Origin: DASYAE01 sp036501535
GTDB lineage: Bacteria; Actinomycetota; Actinomycetes; Streptomycetales; Catenulisporaceae
DNA: 64,000 nt
Assembly (NCBI GenBank): GCA_036501535.1
Contig: DASYAE010000043.1
Coordinates: forward strand, 37,385 to 101,384
Reading direction: 5' to 3'
Shown: piece by piece, positions 51,102 to 60,693 of the stretch
How positions within the stretch are numbered: the first letter of the stretch is position 1
Layout of the letters: each line of letters begins with the position of its first letter
Translations under genes and position numbers: made by a program
Notes under the pieces: model-generated
The model's database searches: none
Told to the model about the DNA's origin: nothing
What the model saw: the letters and a program-made list of their open reading frames with translations, nothing else

Positions 51102-53443
51102 AGGTCTTCCTTCCGGAGCAGGGGCGGCGGGGCGGTCACGGTGAGCGCGGGCGGCTCGCCGGCGAACCGCTCGACCTCGACGAGGGCGTGTTGGCCGGCG
51201 CAGCCCTGAGACAGGTGCGAGGAGGGGATGTCCGCGGTGAGCACGTTCGGATTACCGTGCGCGCACAGCACGGGCTCGACTCCGGGCACCGGATCGAACC
51301 ACGCGCCGGTCGGCAGCTGCACGACGCCCGGCCGGACGTCCTCGGTGAGCACCGCTCCGGCCAGGCACGCGCCGCGGTCGTTGAAGGCGCGCACGACATC
51401 GCCCTCTGCGATGCCACGCGCGGCCGCGTCGCGCGTATTGAGGCGCAGCGCCTCGCGGCCGGCGACCTTGGCCGCGCGGCTCACGCCGCCGACGTCCAGC
51501 TGGCTGTGCAGCCGGGTCGAGGGCTGGTTCGCGATCAGCAGCAGCGGGAAGCGCTCGGCGGCCGGCGCGCCCTGCCACGCGTCCGGCTCGAGCCAGGCCG
51601 GGTGGCCCGGGCAGTCCGCGTATCCGAACCCGGCGACGGTCGACGAGTACAGCTCGATCCGGCCGCTCGGCGTGGCCAGCGGCACGCCGTCCGGGTCGGC
51701 GCGAAACCGCTCGAACAGGGTGAACCGCTCAGGCCCCGGCGGCAGTTCGACCTGCCCAGCATCCCAGAACCCGGCGAAGGGCGGGACCCCGGTGCCCTGC
51801 GAGGCGAGCCGGGCACGCCACTCCTCGTAGAGGTGCGTGAGCCATTCGCGCACCGTGCGGCCCTCAGTGAAAGCCTTGGCGAAGCCGAGCCGGTCGGCCA
51901 GCGCGCTGAAGACCGCGTGGTCGTCCCGCGCCTCGCCGACCGGTTCGACGGCTTGGTGCATGGCGATCAGGTGGGTGTCGCGGCGGCCCGAGCCGATGTC
52001 CTCGCGCTCGAGCGTGGTGGTGACCGGCAGGACGATGTCGGCGTGCCGGGCGGTCGCGGTCCAGTACGGTTCGTGCACGACGACGGTGTCCGGCCGGGCG
52101 AACGCGCGGCGCAGCCGGCCGAGGTCCTGGTGGTGGTGGAAGGGGTTGCCGCCGGCCCAGTAGACCAGCCGGATGTCAGGGTACGTGTAGCGGTTGCCGT
52201 CGTAGTCGTATTCGGCGCCGGGGTTCAGCAGCATGTCGGCGATCCGGGCGACCGGGATGAAGGTGCGCACCGGGTTCGGGCCCTGCGGCAGGTACGGCAG
52301 CGCGATCCGCGGGCCGTGGTCGCCGACGTCGCCCATCGAGCCGTATCCGTGCCCGAATCCGCCGCCGGGCAGGCCGATCTGGCCGAGCATCGCGGCCAGC
52401 GCGATGCCGGCCCAGACCGGCTGCTCGCCGTGCTGGATGCGCTGGAGCGACCAGGTGACCGCGACCAGGGTGCGCCGCGCGGCCATCCGCCGGGCCAGGG
52501 TCCTGATCCGCTCGGCGTCGATCCCGCAGATCGCCGCGGCCCACGCGGCGCTCTTCGCGGTCCCGTCGGCGCGGCCGTCGAGGTAGCGCTCGAATACGTC
52601 GAAGCCGGCGGTGTACCGGTCCAGGAACGCGCGGTCGTGCAGCTTCTCGGCCAGCAGCGTGTGCGCGAGGCCGAGCATCAGGGCCGTGTCGGTGGCCGGG
52701 CGGATCGCGAACCAGTCGGCGTCCAGGCGGCGCTCTCCCTCTCCGTCGCCGGTCGGCAGATCGGTCCGCAGTGGGCTGACGAGCGCGACCTGCACACCGC
52801 GCTCGGCCAGCCGGTTCAGGGCGCCCGGAGTGACGTGCCTGGTGACGCCGCCGGGGGTGACGAAGACGTTCTTGGCGGGCATCCCGCCGAAGGCGACGAT
52901 CAGCTCGGTGTTCTCGATGATCGTCGGCCAGGACGAGGCTGCGCGCAGCACCGAGTCGGACTCGCCGACGATGTGCGGCAGTACGACATCCGAGGTGGCC
53001 AGGCTGTACGAGTTGCGCGACGAGGTGTAGCCGCCGTGCAGATTGAGGAACCGGTGCAGCTGGCTCTGCGCGTGGTTGAACCGCCCGGCGCTGGCCCAGC
53101 CGTAGGAGCCGCCGAACACTGCTTCGCCGCCGTGCTGTGTGCGCACCCGCGCGAGTTCGGCGGCCAGCAGGTCCAGCGCCTCGTCCCAAGAGACCTCGAC
53201 GAACGGCTCGGCGCCGCGCCGACGGCTAGGCCCGGGGCCGCCCTCGAGCCAGCCGCGGCGCACGGCTGGCCGGCGGACCCGGGTCTCGTGGCGCAGCGCG
53301 CCGGCGACGTTGCCCAGCAGCGGCGACGGCGCCGGATCGGCGGGGTGCGGCAGGACCGTGATGTCGCCGCCCGCGTCGCGGCGCACGCGGTAGGCGCCCC
53401 AGTGGGATGTCGTCGGGATCGTCCGCTCGTCGTGCTCTGCCAT
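51098..53443 (-). CDS. Molybdopterin-dependent oxidoreductase, BisC/DMSO reductase family
   Basis: A 781-residue molybdoenzyme. 'GGSYGWASAGRFNHAQSQ' matches the SYGW motif with Mo-ligand Ser of DMSO/TMAO/biotin-sulfoxide reductases. 'FATGGMPAKN'-like 'AFGGMPAKNVFVTPGG' and 'MLGQIGLPGGGFGHGYG' are further cofactor contacts. There is no N-terminal Fe-S cluster and no Tat signal, so it is cytoplasmic, as BisC is. ATG 53443 has GGAGAGGAG just upstream. It probably reduces an S-oxide (methionine sulfoxide, biotin sulfoxide or DMSO-like) before oxygenative cleavage. Confidence 0.9.
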   Translation of the reverse strand: MAEHDERTIPTTSHWGAYRVRRDAGGDITVLPHPADPAPSPLLGNVAGALRHETRVRRPAVRRGWLEGGPGPSRRRGAEPFVEVSWDEALDLLAAELARVRTQHGGEAVFGGSYGWASAGRFNHAQSQLHRFLNLHGGYTSSRNSYSLATSDVVLPHIVGESDSVLRAASSWPTIIENTELIVAFGGMPAKNVFVTPGGVTRHVTPGALNRLAERGVQVALVSPLRTDLPTGDGEGERRLDADWFAIRPATDTALMLGLAHTLLAEKLHDRAFLDRYTAGFDVFERYLDGRADGTAKSAAWAAAICGIDAERIRTLARRMAARRTLVAVTWSLQRIQHGEQPVWAGIALAAMLGQIGLPGGGFGHGYGSMGDVGDHGPRIALPYLPQGPNPVRTFIPVARIADMLLNPGAEYDYDGNRYTYPDIRLVYWAGGNPFHHHQDLGRLRRAFARPDTVVVHEPYWTATARHADIVLPVTTTLEREDIGSGRRDTHLIAMHQAVEPVGEARDDHAVFSALADRLGFAKAFTEGRTVREWLTHLYEEWRARLASQGTGVPPFAGFWDAGQVELPPGPERFTLFERFRADPDGVPLATPSGRIELYSSTVAGFGYADCPGHPAWLEPDAWQGAPAAERFPLLLIANQPSTRLHSQLDVGGVSRAAKVAGREALRLNTRDAAARGIAEGDVVRAFNDRGACLAGAVLTEDVRPGVVQLPTGAWFDPVPGVEPVLCAHGNPNVLTADIPSSHLSQGCAGQHALVEVERFAGEPPALTVTAPPPLLRKEDL

Positions 53444-53495
53444 CGCCTCTCCTCTCCGGTCCGTCGTGGTCTGCATACCCGGTTGGCTGCTCGGC

Positions 53496-54593
53496 TCAGG
53501 CCGAGACGAGGCGGGAGGCTTCGTCGGAGTCGCGCACCAGGCGCACCAGCGTGCCGTAGTCGCGGGCGTCGTCCAGCGGTGCGAAGCCGCGGATCAGCAG
53601 GGTGCTGACGCCGAGCTTCACGTACTCGAGCAGCGCCTCGGCGACCTGTTCGTAGCTGCCGACCAGGGCGGTGGAGTTGCCGGCCGCGCCGGTCTGCTGG
53701 GCCACGGCGGTCCACAGCCGCTTGTCGTGCACGTCGCCCTGCGCGGCGTATTCGAGCAGGCGCTGCGAGCCGCGCGCCGCCGCGTGGTCGCGCTTCTGCC
53801 CGCCCCAGCCCCACGCCTTCTGCGCCTGGCCGACCCGCTCCTTTGTCAGCTCCAGGATGTGCGCGGCGCGGTCCCAGGCCTCGGATTCGGTCGCGGCCGG
53901 GATGGGTCGCAGGCTGACGCTGAAGCGCGGGTCGCGGTGATAGGGCGCGGCGGCCGCGCGGACCTGGGCGATCCGCTCGGCGATGCCGGCCAGCGGCTCG
54001 CCCCAGAACGCGTACACGTCGGCGTGCTTGCCGCCGACGCGCACCGCGTCGTCGGAGGCGCCGCCGAAGTAGACCGGGATGCGGCCGAGCGGCGGGCGCA
54101 CCGCGGACCAGCCGCCCTTGACGGTGTAGAACTCGCCCTCGAAGTCGAAGGGGTCTGCCGACTCCCACTCCTTGCGGACGATGGCGAGGAACTCGTCGCT
54201 ACGCCGGTACCGGGTCGGCTTGTCGGTCAGGTCGCCGTCGCGGGCCTGCTCGCGGTCGTCGCCGCCGCTGATGGTGTGCAGGGCGAGACGGCCGGGGTGG
54301 AACGCGTCGAGCGTGGCGTACTTGCGCGCGGCGTAGGTTGGGGAGACGAAGCCGGGCCGGTGCGCGAGCAGCACGCCGATCCGCTCGGTGTGGGTCAGGA
54401 TCTGGTCGGCGATGGTGAAGCCGTCCGGCGAGGCCGAGGAGTGCGCGACCAGGACGCGGTCGAAGCCTGATTCCTCGTGCGCGCGGGCGATCGCCTTCAG
54501 ATATTCGGGCTGGATGAGTGGCGCGTCCGGGTCGGCGGCCTCGCTCTCGCTTCCGGGGCGGGTGTGCGCGATGCCGATGAACTCGATGGTCAT
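53496..54593 (-). CDS. LLM-class flavin-dependent monooxygenase
   Basis: A 365-residue luciferase-like enzyme, paralogue of the 48669 gene. 'EFIGIAHTRPGSESEAA' is the start, 'LLAHRPGFVSPTYAARKY' the conserved FMN-side stretch, and 'IPVYFGGASDDAVRVGGKHA' the usual barrel strand. It is separated from the molybdoenzyme gene by 52 bp and from the ATPase gene upstream by 10 bp. Sulfur-compound oxygenation inferred. Confidence 0.87.
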   Translation of the reverse strand: MTIEFIGIAHTRPGSESEAADPDAPLIQPEYLKAIARAHEESGFDRVLVAHSSASPDGFTIADQILTHTERIGVLLAHRPGFVSPTYAARKYATLDAFHPGRLALHTISGGDDREQARDGDLTDKPTRYRRSDEFLAIVRKEWESADPFDFEGEFYTVKGGWSAVRPPLGRIPVYFGGASDDAVRVGGKHADVYAFWGEPLAGIAERIAQVRAAAAPYHRDPRFSVSLRPIPAATESEAWDRAAHILELTKERVGQAQKAWGWGGQKRDHAAARGSQRLLEYAAQGDVHDKRLWTAVAQQTGAAGNSTALVGSYEQVAEALLEYVKLGVSTLLIRGFAPLDDARDYGTLVRLVRDSDEASRLVSA

Positions 54594-54603
54594 GTGGTTG
54601 CTC

Positions 54604-55509
54604 CTAGCGGGCGGTCACAGCAGCGTTCGAAGTGGCGGTCGACGTGGTGGCCACAGTGGCGGGGGCGGGCCGCGCGACTCGGGCGGCGCGCAGCCGGGGC
54701 GCGGCCGCGACCAGCCGGCTCGTGTAAGGGTGCTGGGGATGGTCGAGCACGTCGCGGACCGGGCCCTGCTCGGCGACGCGGCCGCCGTGCAGGACGGCGA
54801 CCCGGTCGGCGACGCCGGCCAGCGAGTGCAGGTCGTGCGAGATGACGAGGATGGCGACGCCGGAGCGGTCGCGCAGCTCGAGCAGCAGCCGCAGCACCTG
54901 GTTGCGGTTCGCCGCGTCGAGCGCGCTGACCGGCTCGTCCGCGATCAACAGGCGGGGGCGGGTGATCAGGGCGCGGGCCATCAGGGCACGTTGGCGCTGG
55001 CCGCCGGAGAGGCGCCCGGGCAGCCGCTCGGCGAGCGCCGGGCTGAGGCCGACCGCGCGCAGGGCCTCGGCCGTGCGCTCGGTGCGCTCGGCGCAGTCCA
55101 CGGCCCCTGATACGGCGAGCGGTTCGGCGACGCTCTCGGCGACCGCGACCTCCGGATCGAGGGCGCGCAGCGGGTCCTGGAAGACGAACTGGATCTCGCC
55201 GCGGCGCCGGAAGTCGCGCAGCGCGCGGCCGCGCAGCGCGCCGATCTCGGTTCCGGCGAAGGAGATCCGGCCGGACCGCGGCGGGACGAGGCCGACGATC
55301 GCGCGGGCCAGGGTGGTCTTGCCCGACCCGGTCTCGCCGATCACGCCGAGGATCTCGCCGCGCCGCACGCCGAGGTCCACGCCGTCGAGCGCGGCGGGGG
55401 CGTGGCGCCCGCCGTAGGCGACGGTCAGGTCGGCGACGTCGAGCAGGGCGCGGCCGTCGTCGGGCTCGGGTGCAGGGCCGGGCAATACGGCGCTATCGAG
55501 GGCGTTCAT
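54604..55509 (-). CDS. Peptide-type ABC transporter ATP-binding protein (DppF/OppF-like)
   Basis: A 301-residue ATPase. Walker A 'GETGSGKTTLARA', Q-loop 'FVFQDPLRALDPE', signature 'LSGGQRQRALMARAL' and Walker B 'LLIADEPVSALD' are all intact. The C-terminus lacks most of the oligopeptide-specific extension and ends in a Thr/Ala-rich tail. The start overlaps the other ATPase stop by 1 bp (TGATG). It energises import together with 55509-56411. Confidence 0.9.
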   Translation of the reverse strand: MNALDSAVLPGPAPEPDDGRALLDVADLTVAYGGRHAPAALDGVDLGVRRGEILGVIGETGSGKTTLARAIVGLVPPRSGRISFAGTEIGALRGRALRDFRRRGEIQFVFQDPLRALDPEVAVAESVAEPLAVSGAVDCAERTERTAEALRAVGLSPALAERLPGRLSGGQRQRALMARALITRPRLLIADEPVSALDAANRNQVLRLLLELRDRSGVAILVISHDLHSLAGVADRVAVLHGGRVAEQGPVRDVLDHPQHPYTSRLVAAAPRLRAARVARPAPATVATTSTATSNAAVTAR

Positions 55510-56411
55510 CAGCTCGCCTCCGCGAACTCGAGGTCGCTCAGGCCCTGCGCGAGCGCCGCATCGGTGTCCGGCCGCCAGACCAGCGCGGCGTCCAGCAGCT
55601 CGCGCGTGTGCGGATGCTGCGGATCGGCGATGACCTGCGCGGCCGGGCCCTGCTCGACCAGCTCGCCGCGCCGGCAGACCAGCACCCGGTCGCAGAGCTC
55701 GGCGACGACGGCCAGGTCGTGGGTCACCAGCAGCAGCGCCAGGCCGCGCTCGCGCACGAGGCCGCGCAGCAGGTCGAGCACCTCGGCCTGCACCAGCACG
55801 TCGAGCGAGCTGGTCGCCTCGTCGGCCACCAGCAGGTCGGGGTCGCCGCTGATGGCGACGGCGATCAGCACGCGCTGCGCCATGCCGCCGGACAGCTCGT
55901 GTGGGTACTGCCGGTAGACGGTCCCGGGGTCGCGCAGGCCGACCGACGCGAACAGCTCGACGGCCCGGCGCCGGGCCTCGGCCCGGCCGAGCTTAAGGTG
56001 CACCCGCAGCGTCTCAGCCAGCTGCTTCCCGACGGTGATCGACGGGTTCAGATACGAGGCGGGGTCCTGGAAGACGACGCCGATCCTGGTGCCGCGCACG
56101 GAATCCCAGCCGCGCCGGTCGAGCGCGGTCAGGTCCACCCGGGTGCCGTCGGCGCCGGCCAGCTCGACCTCGCCGGCCGAGCGGGCGCAGCCCGGCGCGA
56201 GCAGGCCGGCGATCGCGCGGCAGGTCAGGGTCTTGCCGCTGCCGGATTCGCCGACCAGGCCGACGATTTCGCCGCGCCCGACGGTGAAGGAGACGCCGTG
56301 CACGGCCTCGGTGCGGCCGGCGTCGACGGTGACCCGCAGGTCGTCGACCCGCAGCGCCGGGCGCCCAGCCGTGTCGCGTGACCGGTTCTCAGCAATCGGG
56401 GAGATCGGCAT
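55509..56411 (-). CDS. Peptide-type ABC transporter ATP-binding protein (DppD/OppD-like)
   Basis: A 300-residue ATPase. Walker A 'GESGSGKTLTCRAIAG', 'GVVFQDPASYLNPSITVG', signature 'LSGGMAQRVLIAVAI' and Walker B 'LLVADEATSSLD' are complete. 'TRELLDAALV' near the end matches the family. The start overlaps the permease stop by 1 bp. Confidence 0.9.
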   Translation of the reverse strand: MPISPIAENRSRDTAGRPALRVDDLRVTVDAGRTEAVHGVSFTVGRGEIVGLVGESGSGKTLTCRAIAGLLAPGCARSAGEVELAGADGTRVDLTALDRRGWDSVRGTRIGVVFQDPASYLNPSITVGKQLAETLRVHLKLGRAEARRRAVELFASVGLRDPGTVYRQYPHELSGGMAQRVLIAVAISGDPDLLVADEATSSLDVLVQAEVLDLLRGLVRERGLALLLVTHDLAVVAELCDRVLVCRRGELVEQGPAAQVIADPQHPHTRELLDAALVWRPDTDAALAQGLSDLEFAEAS

Positions 56412-57415
56412 CAGAGCACTCCATAGGCGGACCGGTCGGCGGCGAGGGGCTCGGGGTCGTCGGGCGCTGCGTCAGGCGCTGTGTCGAGTGCTGTGTCGTC
56501 GAACTGGAGCACGGCGCCGCTGTCGCGGATCGCGTCGGCCAGCGCGTTGAGCGCCCCGGCGGTGATCATGATGAGCAGGCCGGGCACGAGCGGCGCCCAG
56601 GGCTGCTGCGCCAGGTAGTCGAGGTCTGAGCTGAGCAGCTCGCCCCAGGTCGGCAGCGGCGGCTCGACGCCGAGCCCGAGGAAGGCCAGCGAGGAGACGA
56701 TCAGCAGTGCGGTGGCCAGCGCCTGTGCGGTGGTGACCGCGATGGTCGGCAGGATCTTGCCCCACACGTGGGTGCGCAGGATCCGCCGGCGCGAGGCGCC
56801 GAACAGCTCCGCGGCCTCGACGTACTGCGCGCGGGTCAGCCCGAGCGCGGCGGCCCGCGCGATCCGGAAGTAGCGCGGGGCGATCAGCGCGCCGACCGCG
56901 AGCATCGCGGTGTTCAGGCTGTTGCCGAAGATCCCGGTGACGGCGACCGCGAAGACGACGTACGGCAGGGTCATGAAGGCATCGACGATGCGCAGCGCGA
57001 TCCACTCGAAGGTGCGGCCGAGCCAGAGCGAGGCGAGCCCCGGCGCCACGCCGGCGACGAGCCCGACCGCGACGGCTTCGAGCGCGCCGACGACCGACCG
57101 TCCGGTGCCCGCCATCAGCCTGCTGAGGACGTCGCGACCGAGGTAGTCGGTGCCGAGCCAGTGCGCGCCGCCCGGGCCCTGCAGCACGGCGCCGGTGTTC
57201 TGGGCCAGCGGATTGTCCGGGGCCAGCGCGCCGCCGAACAGCGCCAGGATCGCGATCACGCCGAGGATGCCGAGCGCGATCTGGGTACTGCGAAGCCGCA
57301 GTGCGCGCCGCAGGATGCCGGCCCGGCGCGCGGGCGTGGCGCGGCCCGACCGGCCCGGGCCGCTGCCGGGGCTGCCCGGGGAACGCGTCTCGGGCGTCGA
57401 TGTCAGGGTGCTCAT
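56411..57415 (-). CDS. Peptide-type ABC transporter permease (DppC-like)
   Basis: A 334-residue BPD_transp_1 permease. After a charged N-terminus comes 'ALGILGVIAILALFGGAL', and the periplasmic motif 'HWLGTDYLGRDVLSRLMAG' is typical of DppC/OppC. The EAA loop is 'EAAELFGASRRRILRTH'. About six helices. The start overlaps the upstream permease stop (ATGA). Confidence 0.9.
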   Translation of the reverse strand: MSTLTSTPETRSPGSPGSGPGRSGRATPARRAGILRRALRLRSTQIALGILGVIAILALFGGALAPDNPLAQNTGAVLQGPGGAHWLGTDYLGRDVLSRLMAGTGRSVVGALEAVAVGLVAGVAPGLASLWLGRTFEWIALRIVDAFMTLPYVVFAVAVTGIFGNSLNTAMLAVGALIAPRYFRIARAAALGLTRAQYVEAAELFGASRRRILRTHVWGKILPTIAVTTAQALATALLIVSSLAFLGLGVEPPLPTWGELLSSDLDYLAQQPWAPLVPGLLIMITAGALNALADAIRDSGAVLQFDDTALDTAPDAAPDDPEPLAADRSAYGVL

Positions 57416-58500
57416 GCGACGGCTCCGGCGGTCGGCTGCGCCGCGGCACCACGTGCGGCGGCCTGTGGGCGCACGGTCCGGGTGCCGCGCCGGCCCTGCG
57501 GGTTGACCGCGACCAGCGCCAGGTTCACCGCGATGTTGCTGATCAGCACCACGCCGATGGTGACCAGGAGCGTGCCCTGAATCACCGGGATGTCGTGCTC
57601 GGTGCCGGCCTGCAGGGCCAGCTGCGCGACGCCGGGCAGCGCGAAGATCTTCTCCGCGACCACCGCGCCGCCGATCAGGTTCGGGATCTCCAGGCCCAGC
57701 ACGGTGAGCGCGGGCCCGGCGGCGTTGCGCAGCACGTGCCGGAACAGGACCCGCCGGGCCGGCAGCCCGCGCGCCGCCGCGCCGAGCACGTAGTTCTCCC
57801 GCAGCGCGCCGACCAGCGAGGTGCGCAGCTGGCGGGCGATCGCCGCGGCCCCCTCGGCGCTCAGCGCGAGTCCCGGCAGCAGGGCGAAGCGCAGCCACTG
57901 GCCCGGATCCGCGGTCAGGCCGACGTAGCCGCCGGACGGCAGGACCTTGAGGAAGACGGCGAAGACCACGATCAGTGCGATACCGACGATGAACGGCGGG
58001 ACGGTCGCCACGCCGGAGCAGATCAGGGTGACCGCCCGGTCGAGCCGCGAGCCCTGGCGCAGCGCGGCCGCGATCCCGGCGCCGCCGCCGATCAGCACCG
58101 CGAAGCAGAGCGCGAGCACCGCGATCGAGGCGTCCACGGGCAGCGCCTGGCCGACCGAGGTGGAGACCGGGATCGAGGTGAAGTAGGACTTGCCGAGGTT
58201 GCCGGTCAGCGCGTGGCCGAGCCAGGTGAAGTACTGCACCAGGAACGGCCGGTCCAGGCCGAACTGGTGGTCAAGACGGGCGATCGCGGCGGGCGTGGCG
58301 TCCTGGCCGAGCACCTCGGCGGCCGGGTTCGCGCCGCCGAGCGCGCCGAGGGCGTAGGTGGCGAAGGTGGCGATGAGGAACACGGTCACCGGCACCGAGA
58401 CGATCCGCACCGCGGCCCGGGCGTAGGCCAGGGTCCGCTCAAGACCCTGCGTTCCGGCGGACTCCCTTTGCGCCTGCGTCTCTGCTGCTTGCCCGCTCAC
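57412..58500 (-). CDS. Peptide-type ABC transporter permease (DppB-like)
   Basis: A 362-residue permease. 'LGLDRPFLVQYFTWLGHALT'-like 'FGLDRPFLVQYFTWLG' and 'GNLGKSYFTSIPVSTSVGQA' are the DppB/OppB hallmarks. 'YVLGAAARGLPARRVLFRHV' is the EAA loop. About six to seven helices. It overlaps the binding-protein gene by 4 bp (GTGA/ATGA-type overlap). Confidence 0.9.
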   Translation of the reverse strand: MSGQAAETQAQRESAGTQGLERTLAYARAAVRIVSVPVTVFLIATFATYALGALGGANPAAEVLGQDATPAAIARLDHQFGLDRPFLVQYFTWLGHALTGNLGKSYFTSIPVSTSVGQALPVDASIAVLALCFAVLIGGGAGIAAALRQGSRLDRAVTLICSGVATVPPFIVGIALIVVFAVFLKVLPSGGYVGLTADPGQWLRFALLPGLALSAEGAAAIARQLRTSLVGALRENYVLGAAARGLPARRVLFRHVLRNAAGPALTVLGLEIPNLIGGAVVAEKIFALPGVAQLALQAGTEHDIPVIQGTLLVTIGVVLISNIAVNLALVAVNPQGRRGTRTVRPQAAARGAAAQPTAGAVA

Positions 58501-60164
58501 CCGACCGTCACCCCCTCGAACCGCTGCACCACGATGTCCTGCGGGATCGCGGAGACCGACGCGGCGCGGGCCAGGATCCGCGGCGTGGTGTAGAGGAAGA
58601 CGTTCGGGTACTGCTTCACCGCGGTCTCGGTGGCCTGCTGCAGCAGCCCGGGGTACTTCGAGCTGTCCAGCGGGGTCTGGTTGACCTGCTTCAAAATCCC
58701 CTCGAGCTGGGCGTTGTCCTTGCGGCCGGGGTTGAGCAGGCCCTGCGCGCCGAAGAGAACCTGGAACGCCTGCACGGCCGAGTCGCGGCCGGCGAACGCG
58801 TCCACGCTCAGCTGCTCCTGGTGGTCGATGTAGACCAGCTGGGTGAACTGCGCCTCGGCGATCACGTTGATGCTCGCGTCGAAGCCGACCGCCTGCAGCT
58901 GGGCCTGGAGCTGTTCCGGCACGCCGGCCGCGGCTGCGGTCGTGATGGAGATCTTCGGCTTCGGACCGTACTTCGACGCGGCGAGCAGCGACTTGGCCTT
59001 GGCCGGGTTGTAGGCGTAGAGCGCGCCGAGCGAGGCGTTGTAGCCGACGTATCCCTCGGGAAAGGGCTGATATGCGACGTCGCCGTAGCCGAACTGCGCC
59101 GTCTGCAGCAGGGCCTTGCGATCGACGGCGTATTTGAGGGCCAGGACGACGTTGTCGTCGTCGAACGGCGCCTGCGCGTCGTCGATGTCGAGCACTGCGA
59201 CTACGAGCGACGGGATCACCTGCACCTGAAGCCCGGCCGTCTTCGCCGCCGCGACCTCGCTGCCGGGGATCTGCGCGACGTTGTACTGGCCGGACTGCAG
59301 GCCCGCGACCACGGTCGAGGCGTCGGGCAGCGGGTAGAGCTCGACGTTCGCGATGTGGATCTGCGCGGCGTTCCAGAAACCGGGGTTGCGCTCAAGCGTC
59401 GCGGAGGCGTTCTGCGTGTACTGAGTCAGCGTGAACGGTCCGGCGCCGACCGGCTTGAGGGCCAGGCCCGCGCCGCCGCCGGCGAAGGCGGCCGGGCTGA
59501 CGATCATCCCGGTCTTGCCCGCGAACAGTGTCGGGATCTGGAAGTCGGGCGTGCTCAAGTCGACCACGACGGTGACCGCGTCGGTCGCGGTGACGTTCGA
59601 GACCGTGCTCAGCTGCGCGGCCACGAGGGAGTTCTGCGCGGTGCGGCTGCGGTTCAGGCTCTTGGCGACGGCCGCCGCGTCGAGCGCGGTGCCGTCGCTG
59701 AACTTCAGGCCCGGCCGCAGGGTGAAGGTCACCTGGGTGCCGGCGGTGTTGTAGGTCCAGCCGGTGGCGAGGGCGGGGACCGCGTTGCCCTTCCCGTCCT
59801 CCTGCGTCAGCCCGGCGTAGACCAGGGAGAGCGCGTGCACGTCCCAGCCGGCCGAGGAGGTGATGGGGTCCCAGGAGGTGGGCAGGTCCCAGCCCCACTT
59901 GAGGGTGCCGCTGGGCGCCGAGGTCGATCCGGCCGCGCCGGCGACGGTTGCCGGGGTGGAGTTCCCGCCGCATCCGGCCAGCACCAGTGCGCCGCCGGCG
60001 CCGAGCCCGGCGGCCACGCCGAGCACGCCGCGCCGGGTCAGGCTCGTCGGCAGCGCGTTCGGCGTGTTCGGCGCGCCGGCGGTGATCGGCGTCGCCGTGC
60101 TCGCGGATCGGGCCCGGCGCACCGGGTCGGGGCGCGTGGCAGTTCCGCTGTCTGGGGTACGCAT
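58497..60164 (-). CDS. ABC transporter substrate-binding protein, Tat-type lipoprotein
   Basis: A 555-residue SBP_bac_5 (DppA-like) protein. A long basic N-terminus leads to the twin-arginine motif 'TRRGVLGVAAG' and the lipobox 'LVLAGCGG', so it is exported folded by Tat and lipid-anchored. 'ALATGWTYNTAGTQVTFTLR' and 'GLKFSDGTALDAAAVAKSLN' are the signature of the family. It is the first gene of the sulfur operon. The ligand could be a peptide or an organosulfur molecule of similar size; family alone cannot decide. Confidence 0.9.
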   Translation of the reverse strand: MRTPDSGTATRPDPVRRARSASTATPITAGAPNTPNALPTSLTRRGVLGVAAGLGAGGALVLAGCGGNSTPATVAGAAGSTSAPSGTLKWGWDLPTSWDPITSSAGWDVHALSLVYAGLTQEDGKGNAVPALATGWTYNTAGTQVTFTLRPGLKFSDGTALDAAAVAKSLNRSRTAQNSLVAAQLSTVSNVTATDAVTVVVDLSTPDFQIPTLFAGKTGMIVSPAAFAGGGAGLALKPVGAGPFTLTQYTQNASATLERNPGFWNAAQIHIANVELYPLPDASTVVAGLQSGQYNVAQIPGSEVAAAKTAGLQVQVIPSLVVAVLDIDDAQAPFDDDNVVLALKYAVDRKALLQTAQFGYGDVAYQPFPEGYVGYNASLGALYAYNPAKAKSLLAASKYGPKPKISITTAAAAGVPEQLQAQLQAVGFDASINVIAEAQFTQLVYIDHQEQLSVDAFAGRDSAVQAFQVLFGAQGLLNPGRKDNAQLEGILKQVNQTPLDSSKYPGLLQQATETAVKQYPNVFLYTTPRILARAASVSAIPQDIVVQRFEGVTVG

Positions 60165-60693
60165 GGTGACGAACTACGCCTTTCGGATGATTGTGGTGCG
60201 CGCCTGACCCGCGTTCGGCCCAGCCGTGTGCCCAGCGCAGGACGGAGGTGGTCCACTGGGGGTCAGGGTGCTGTCAACAAGTTTTGAATACGCCGCTGTC
60301 GAACCGCGGCGCGACGATGCGCTCGGCACGGCTCGGGCGGTGGCCGCCGGACGCGCTGCGGGGGTGGCGGACCGGGCCGGCACGCGACGGTCCGCCGCCG
60401 GCCTGCGGGCAGTCGGCGGGGTGATGAGGGGAACGGGGCCGGTGTCGGGCGTCCTACCGGGCCGGCGCGGTCATCCGCGCGTCGCGGCCCGGCGGAGCGG
60501 AGCCCCGGATTCGCGAGGTCTCAGCGAGACGGACAGGAGCAACACAGGGCGCTGGAGGTGCGCCGGAAGTCGACGTAGCGGCAAACCACGCCGGGGTGTG
60601 TCCAGGTCATGCGGCTATCGTGGCGGGTCGGCGGCCCGCTGTCAATTGATACATCGCGGTGTCTTATTCGGCGAGACGCCCGCCGAGGCGCCG
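60165..60693 (-). other. Intergenic region upstream of the organosulfur operon
   Basis: 529 bp without a convincing gene; frames here lack ribosome sites. Two minus-strand TTGACA words, each followed by GC, sit at 60272-60277 and 60640-60645 within the only AT-rich patches (CAACAAGTTTTGAATA and TCAATTGATACA). They could be -35 boxes for the operon starting at 60164, but no matching -10 was found at 16-18 bp. TCAATTGA (60642-60649) is a perfect palindrome. Confidence 0.5.
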
